From Lacibacter cauensis (GTDB taxonomy: Bacteria > Bacteroidota > Bacteroidia > Chitinophagales > Chitinophagaceae): 64,000 nt of DNA. The position numbers and the translations under genes are program-made. The stretch is from positions 879,953 to 943,952 of the forward strand of contig NZ_VLLE01000002.1 of assembly GCF_007830055.1 (NCBI RefSeq). The letters run 5' to 3'. The notes beneath the pieces were generated by a model that saw only the letters and a list, made by a program, of their open reading frames with translations, was not told the DNA's origin and searched no databases. Shown piece after piece: positions 60,679 to 64,000 of this stretch (positions are counted from its first letter, which is position 1; every line of letters begins with the position of its first letter).

Positions 60679-62010
60679 TTAATTCCCATCGGGTTTTGTA
60701 CTTGTCAAAAATGAACTCATGGGCCAATAGAAACTTTCAAACGTTGCAGGACTTGCAGGATCGTACACAGCAATATCAGTACGTAAGAATTGTGCTAACG
60801 GCAGGTTCTGGTCCTTTATACTTTTTACAATGCACTTCGCCAATTCATAAGCACCATAGGTACTGAAATGTGTATTGTCTTCCAGCTTGGTTGTTTGCCC
60901 GGGAAACGTATTTGCCGGAAAATGTACAAATGCTTTGATGGATTTGATGGGTCCCCATGCTTCGTACAACACTTTACTCATGGCATTGAGATCAATTACT
61001 GCTACATTTTCTTCCTTCGCAGTCTGACGAACAGCCTCCGGATATTCCAATAATGTATTGATGATCTTACCGTCTTTATCAAAATTGCGTCGATGCATCG
61101 AAGTAACCAATACCGGAATACCGGCTTTCTTTTTTACTTCAGCAATGTATTGCTTCAATAGTTTTTTGTAAGAAGTGAATGGTCCGATACCCGGGCCTTT
61201 TTGCTTCATATCATTGTGACCAAACTCAATGAACAGATAATCGCCGGGCTTCATTAAACTTAATATCTTTTCCAAACGTCTGGCACTTAAAAAAGAGTTG
61301 AGCGCTTCTCCGCTCTCTGCATAATTGGCCACTGCTGCTTTTCCGGGAGCGAAGAATCGTGGAATCATTTGCCCCCATGCTGCCCAAGGTTCTTTATCCT
61401 GGTCAACAACGGTTGAGTTACCTGCCAAGAAAATGGTGGGCGCTGTCTTGTTGGGTGTAATTTCAATAGCACATACTTTCGGCAATGAATCGTTGAATTC
61501 GATGGTGAGAAAATTATCCCAATGCAGATAGTTATACTCTCTTGGTTTTAATCGAACAGCTTTCACGATATTTCCTTTTTCATCACGGATCAAACTGTCT
61601 CGCACATTCACGGTAAATGTTTCAGTCACAAACTTTCCTTTGGCAGTACGGATATTTTCTAAAAACAAACGACGGCATTCTGCACGAACCGTTGTTGCAG
61701 ATGTTCCTTTCTTATCTCCGAGAATAATTTTCACATCATAATTCCCATCGGGTAAGTTCACCGAAAAATAAAACGGCTTCGAGGATGTGATGTAATCGTC
61801 ATTCACCGATTTACCACCACGGTCAACTGCTGTTACTTCTGATTCTGCTGTAAACCCATACCCTTTTTCATTCGCAAACTTCGATTCGGGTGTAACAGCC
61901 GTATAACCTTTCTTCACTCTCCCATTACCAAAATCGAATTTCAACGTTTGTTGTGCTTCAGTAATAACAGCTACAAACATGAGAACAACACTAACAGCAA
62001 TACACTTCAT
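60679..62010 (-). CDS. Rhamnogalacturonan acetylesterase, CE12, with N-terminal binding domain
   Basis: A 443-residue secreted protein (MKCIAVSVVLMFVAVITEAQ). The first 180 residues form a beta-sandwich (LKFDFGNGRVKKGYTAV, LPDGNYDVKIILGDKKGTS, DNFLTIEFND) like CBM35-type or rhamnogalacturonan-binding domains. The SGNH part starts near residue 195 with LAGNSTVVDQ (GNST where the other two CE12 proteins have GDST), and continues with YAESGEALNSFL, FIEFGHNDMKQ and EDNTHFSTYGA carrying the Asp-His pair. It likely deacetylates rhamnogalacturonan oligomers. It starts 3 bp after the end of the GH105 gene. Confidence 0.9.
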   Translation of the reverse strand: MKCIAVSVVLMFVAVITEAQQTLKFDFGNGRVKKGYTAVTPESKFANEKGYGFTAESEVTAVDRGGKSVNDDYITSSKPFYFSVNLPDGNYDVKIILGDKKGTSATTVRAECRRLFLENIRTAKGKFVTETFTVNVRDSLIRDEKGNIVKAVRLKPREYNYLHWDNFLTIEFNDSLPKVCAIEITPNKTAPTIFLAGNSTVVDQDKEPWAAWGQMIPRFFAPGKAAVANYAESGEALNSFLSARRLEKILSLMKPGDYLFIEFGHNDMKQKGPGIGPFTSYKKLLKQYIAEVKKKAGIPVLVTSMHRRNFDKDGKIINTLLEYPEAVRQTAKEENVAVIDLNAMSKVLYEAWGPIKSIKAFVHFPANTFPGQTTKLEDNTHFSTYGAYELAKCIVKSIKDQNLPLAQFLRTDIAVYDPASPATFESFYWPMSSFLTSTKPDGN

Positions 62011-62013
62011 AGT

Positions 62014-63366
62014 TTATTTTTTCGACAGCTGCAGCGAACTATCGTTGATCTCAAATTTAAATTGATTGAGTAATTGATACATTTCAGCACCGGCTAAAAT
62101 AACCGGGCCGTAACCATGTGCGGCAAACACATTCACGGGACGGTGATAGTAAAACGCAGGATCGAAAGCCATACCTGTACCAACACAGGTTCCTTCCACC
62201 TGTCCCTGCTTATTTACTTTTGTTGTTACAGCATTCCACGCAAGGATGGCGGTGGGTGCATACGTCATGGCGTCTATCCATCCTTTATTGATTGCATGCG
62301 TAATACAATATGCATAAATAGCAGTTGCTGATGTTTCGAGATAAGAATCATTTCTGTCTAACAACTGATGCCAGAAGCCCGTACCATCCTGGTACTGCAT
62401 CAAACCATTTACATGAGCTTTGAATTGTTGCAACACAAACGCTCTGCCGGGGTGAGTTTCAGGCAATGCATCCAGCACTTCGCTCATCGTCATCAATGCC
62501 CAGCCATTCGCTCTTGCCCAACGAAACTCCGGATGATGCTCCATGCTTTCCACCCAGCCATGCATGTACACGCCTTTCTCTTTATTGAACATGCGTTTGG
62601 TATACAACTGCAACTGGTTTACTGCATCATCATAATATTTTGTTTCACCGGTAAGTTTACCCATAAACGCCATTGTTGGCACGCCCATGTACAGATCATC
62701 TAACCACAAGGTATTTGCCTGCGGACGCATGCGTGCCAGGGTGCCATCTTTTAAACGATATTCTTTGTTGATGACATAATCAGATAAATGATCAATGATG
62801 GGACGAAGATTATTACTCAAGCCACTGTTCTGTGCTTTGATCATCGATGCACACACAGCACCGCCATCATCCAGTGCATGTGGATTGATGGGTTGATTTA
62901 ACAGCTTTGTTTTATTAATGTACTCAGCAGAAAACTTTTGTTTTACCGCAGGGATCCATTTTGCCAGGAAATCATATCTCGCTTTTACATATGCTGCATA
63001 TTTCTGATCGCCGGTTGTTTCTGCTGCCCGTTGAAAAGCAGAATACGTAACGCCCCACTCATAACTGGTTAAACGAAAATCACCCTGCTTCAAAACCGTG
63101 TTTGTATCCAATGCATTTACATCGGTTACAGCAGCTCCTGTTTTTTTATTCATCATCTCCGCAGGCGTAACTGCATTGAGATAATTATAGACTCTATCCA
63201 CTACAGCCTTCACACTTTCTTTTGTTGGCGCACCGTATGGCGAGGGATAATCCACCTTCATCGCATGTAACGGCGTGGTTACATCATTTTGTTTGGGTTT
63301 GGGTTTAACCTGTGCGTTGGCTGCTGCTGCCGTAAGAAGGGCAGCAAAAAGAAGATTTTTTTTCAT
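62014..63366 (-). CDS. Unsaturated rhamnogalacturonyl hydrolase, GH105 family
   Basis: A 450-residue secreted (alpha/alpha)6 enzyme (MKKNLLFAALLTAAAANAQ from 63366). GH105 blocks are LDDLYMGVPTMAFMGKLTGE with the catalytic Asp, FRWARANGWALMTMSEVLD near residue 285, DGTGFWHQLLDRNDSYLETS and ATAIYAYCITHAI. It removes the 4,5-unsaturated galacturonic acid generated by PL11 lyases, linking this cluster to the one at 830-9837. A further LNQPINPHALDDGGAVCAS block is typical. It precedes CE12 by 3 bp and follows SusD by 185 bp that contain a terminator-like hairpin. Confidence 0.95.
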   Translation of the reverse strand: MKKNLLFAALLTAAAANAQVKPKPKQNDVTTPLHAMKVDYPSPYGAPTKESVKAVVDRVYNYLNAVTPAEMMNKKTGAAVTDVNALDTNTVLKQGDFRLTSYEWGVTYSAFQRAAETTGDQKYAAYVKARYDFLAKWIPAVKQKFSAEYINKTKLLNQPINPHALDDGGAVCASMIKAQNSGLSNNLRPIIDHLSDYVINKEYRLKDGTLARMRPQANTLWLDDLYMGVPTMAFMGKLTGETKYYDDAVNQLQLYTKRMFNKEKGVYMHGWVESMEHHPEFRWARANGWALMTMSEVLDALPETHPGRAFVLQQFKAHVNGLMQYQDGTGFWHQLLDRNDSYLETSATAIYAYCITHAINKGWIDAMTYAPTAILAWNAVTTKVNKQGQVEGTCVGTGMAFDPAFYYHRPVNVFAAHGYGPVILAGAEMYQLLNQFKFEINDSSLQLSKK

Positions 63367-63492
63367 AACAAACAATTCGGTTTCGTAGTAATTCCGCTAA
63401 ATATATTATGTCTTTAGCTAACACATCAAAACTTCCACTTAATCGATTTCGTTAGCTTTCGAATGATACCTAGTAAGGTAACAGTGTAAATG

Positions 63493-63519
63493 AAAAAGAC
63501 AGGTACTTGATTCCCTGCC
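63493..63519 (-). terminator. Terminator or attenuator after susD
   Basis: The minus strand reads GGCAGG, a ten-base loop, CCTGTC and then TTTTT (stem 63498-63503 with 63514-63519, one G-T pair). It could lower read-through from the SusC/D genes into the enzyme genes. Confidence 0.6.
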
Positions 63520-63551
63520 CTTTTCGAACGATTGATTGTCTAATACAAATT

Positions 63552-64000
63552 TCACCATTTGAATGGCAGGTACCAGTCTCTTGCCATCAGTTTGGCACGG
63601 GCAGCAGATGCAGCACCTGCTGAGATGCCCGACTTAACAAGTTTGTTGTATACTTTATCTGCAACAAAAGCAGGATCGTTTTTACGTAATGCAACACGCA
63701 ACAGATCGGGCCAACGTGTTCCTTCAAATGCATTCTCTAATGCACCCTCTTTAATAATTCCGGCTTCAATTGTATTTAAGCTGTCGCTGCTGATCTGCCA
63801 ATCGGTAACCAAGGCTCTTGCTCTTATACCAATCTGCCGATACCAATCTGCACGGTAATAAGGTACACCTGAGTTACCACTGTTACGTGCATCAAAATTA
63901 AACGGATACGGCTCTGCCAATGTGTTATGATAGTTTGTAACGTCGCTGGTTGGAGCAGGATAAGCTGCTGCAAAACCACCGCTTACCAATGCCCATGCAA
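63552..64000 (-). CDS. SusD/RagB family outer-membrane lipoprotein, C-terminal part
   Basis: The last about 149 residues of a SusD-like glycan-binding lipoprotein; the reading frame continues past the right edge of the window with no stop. Typical features are IGIRARALVTDWQI, LNTIEAGIIKEGALENAFEG, TRWPDLLRVALRKND and ARDWYLPFKW at the C-terminus. SusD forms a lid on the SusC TonB-dependent channel and captures oligosaccharides at the outer membrane. It marks the third cluster as a polysaccharide utilisation locus. The 5' end and the SusC partner are expected outside the window. Confidence 0.9.
   Translation of the reverse strand, partial: AWALVSGGFAAAYPAPTSDVTNYHNTLAEPYPFNFDARNSGNSGVPYYRADWYRQIGIRARALVTDWQISSDSLNTIEAGIIKEGALENAFEGTRWPDLLRVALRKNDPAFVADKVYNKLVKSGISAGAASAARAKLMARDWYLPFKW

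Noticed and set aside
1-64000. tRNA, rRNA, integrase or transposase genes
   Set aside because: None could be recognised by reading; the island-like block at 37230-41796 shows no integrase or tRNA at its borders.

Overview
The window reads as the chromosome of a Bacteroidota bacterium, most likely a soil or plant-associated member of the Chitinophagaceae. This is inferred from a SusD-family C-terminus at the right edge, a type IX secretion sorting domain on one lyase, the TAnnTTTG type of promoter element, sparse Shine-Dalgarno sequences, and the large number of secreted carbohydrate-active enzymes. Nearly all genes lie on the minus strand. No tRNA, rRNA, integrase or transposase gene was seen.

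Layout. 1-829: two plus-strand housekeeping genes (a CsaA-like tRNA-binding protein and an O6-alkylguanine DNA methyltransferase). 830-9837: a seven-gene minus-strand rhamnogalacturonan-I operon, in transcription order SASA-type esterase, PL11 lyase with sorting domain, GH28, PL11, CE12, CE12 and, last, the cytoplasmic L-rhamnose mutarotase. 9986-11155: a divergent MFS transporter. 11587-24916: a second minus-strand operon, GH115, GH2, an unassigned six-hairpin glycosidase, a large DUF4450-type (GH143/GH142-like) protein, GH88 and GH43. 25090-26622: a GH29 fucosidase. 26838-33535: secreted proteins of unknown function, one made of three internal repeats, plus a lipoprotein and a TPR histidine kinase/NarL-type regulator pair. 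34128-36960: a cation/proton antiporter and a GH28 with a fibronectin III domain. 37230-41796: a visibly A+T-richer block with a NERD/UvrD helicase, a DUF4435 protein and an OLD-like ATPase, probably an anti-phage module. 41797-42836: a gene-free repeat region with a 22-bp phased array. 42837-64000: a third glycan cluster, from right to left SusD, GH105, CE12, GH39, PL22-like, GH43, PL22, GH106, GH29, GH43, GH28, an aldo-keto reductase and GH78.

How the parts work together. The lyases (PL11), polygalacturonases (GH28), acetylesterases (CE12, SASA), rhamnosidases (GH78, GH106), unsaturated uronyl hydrolases (GH105, GH88), PL22 oligogalacturonide lyases and side-chain enzymes (GH2, GH29, GH39, GH43, GH115) would take apart rhamnogalacturonan-type pectin and its uronic-acid- and fucose-bearing side chains. 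SusC/D (mostly outside the window) would import oligosaccharides, and the mutarotase, MFS carrier and reductase would handle the sugars inside the cell.

Regulation and repeats. Four, probably five, of the pectin transcription units share a direct repeat (CAGGAT-N4-CAGGAY, read toward the gene) 21-23 bp upstream of a TAnnTTTR-like element, which looks like an activator site common to this regulon. Intergenic gaps carry at least eight families of interspersed repeats. Two of these run into coding sequence and supply the hydrophobic core of signal peptides.
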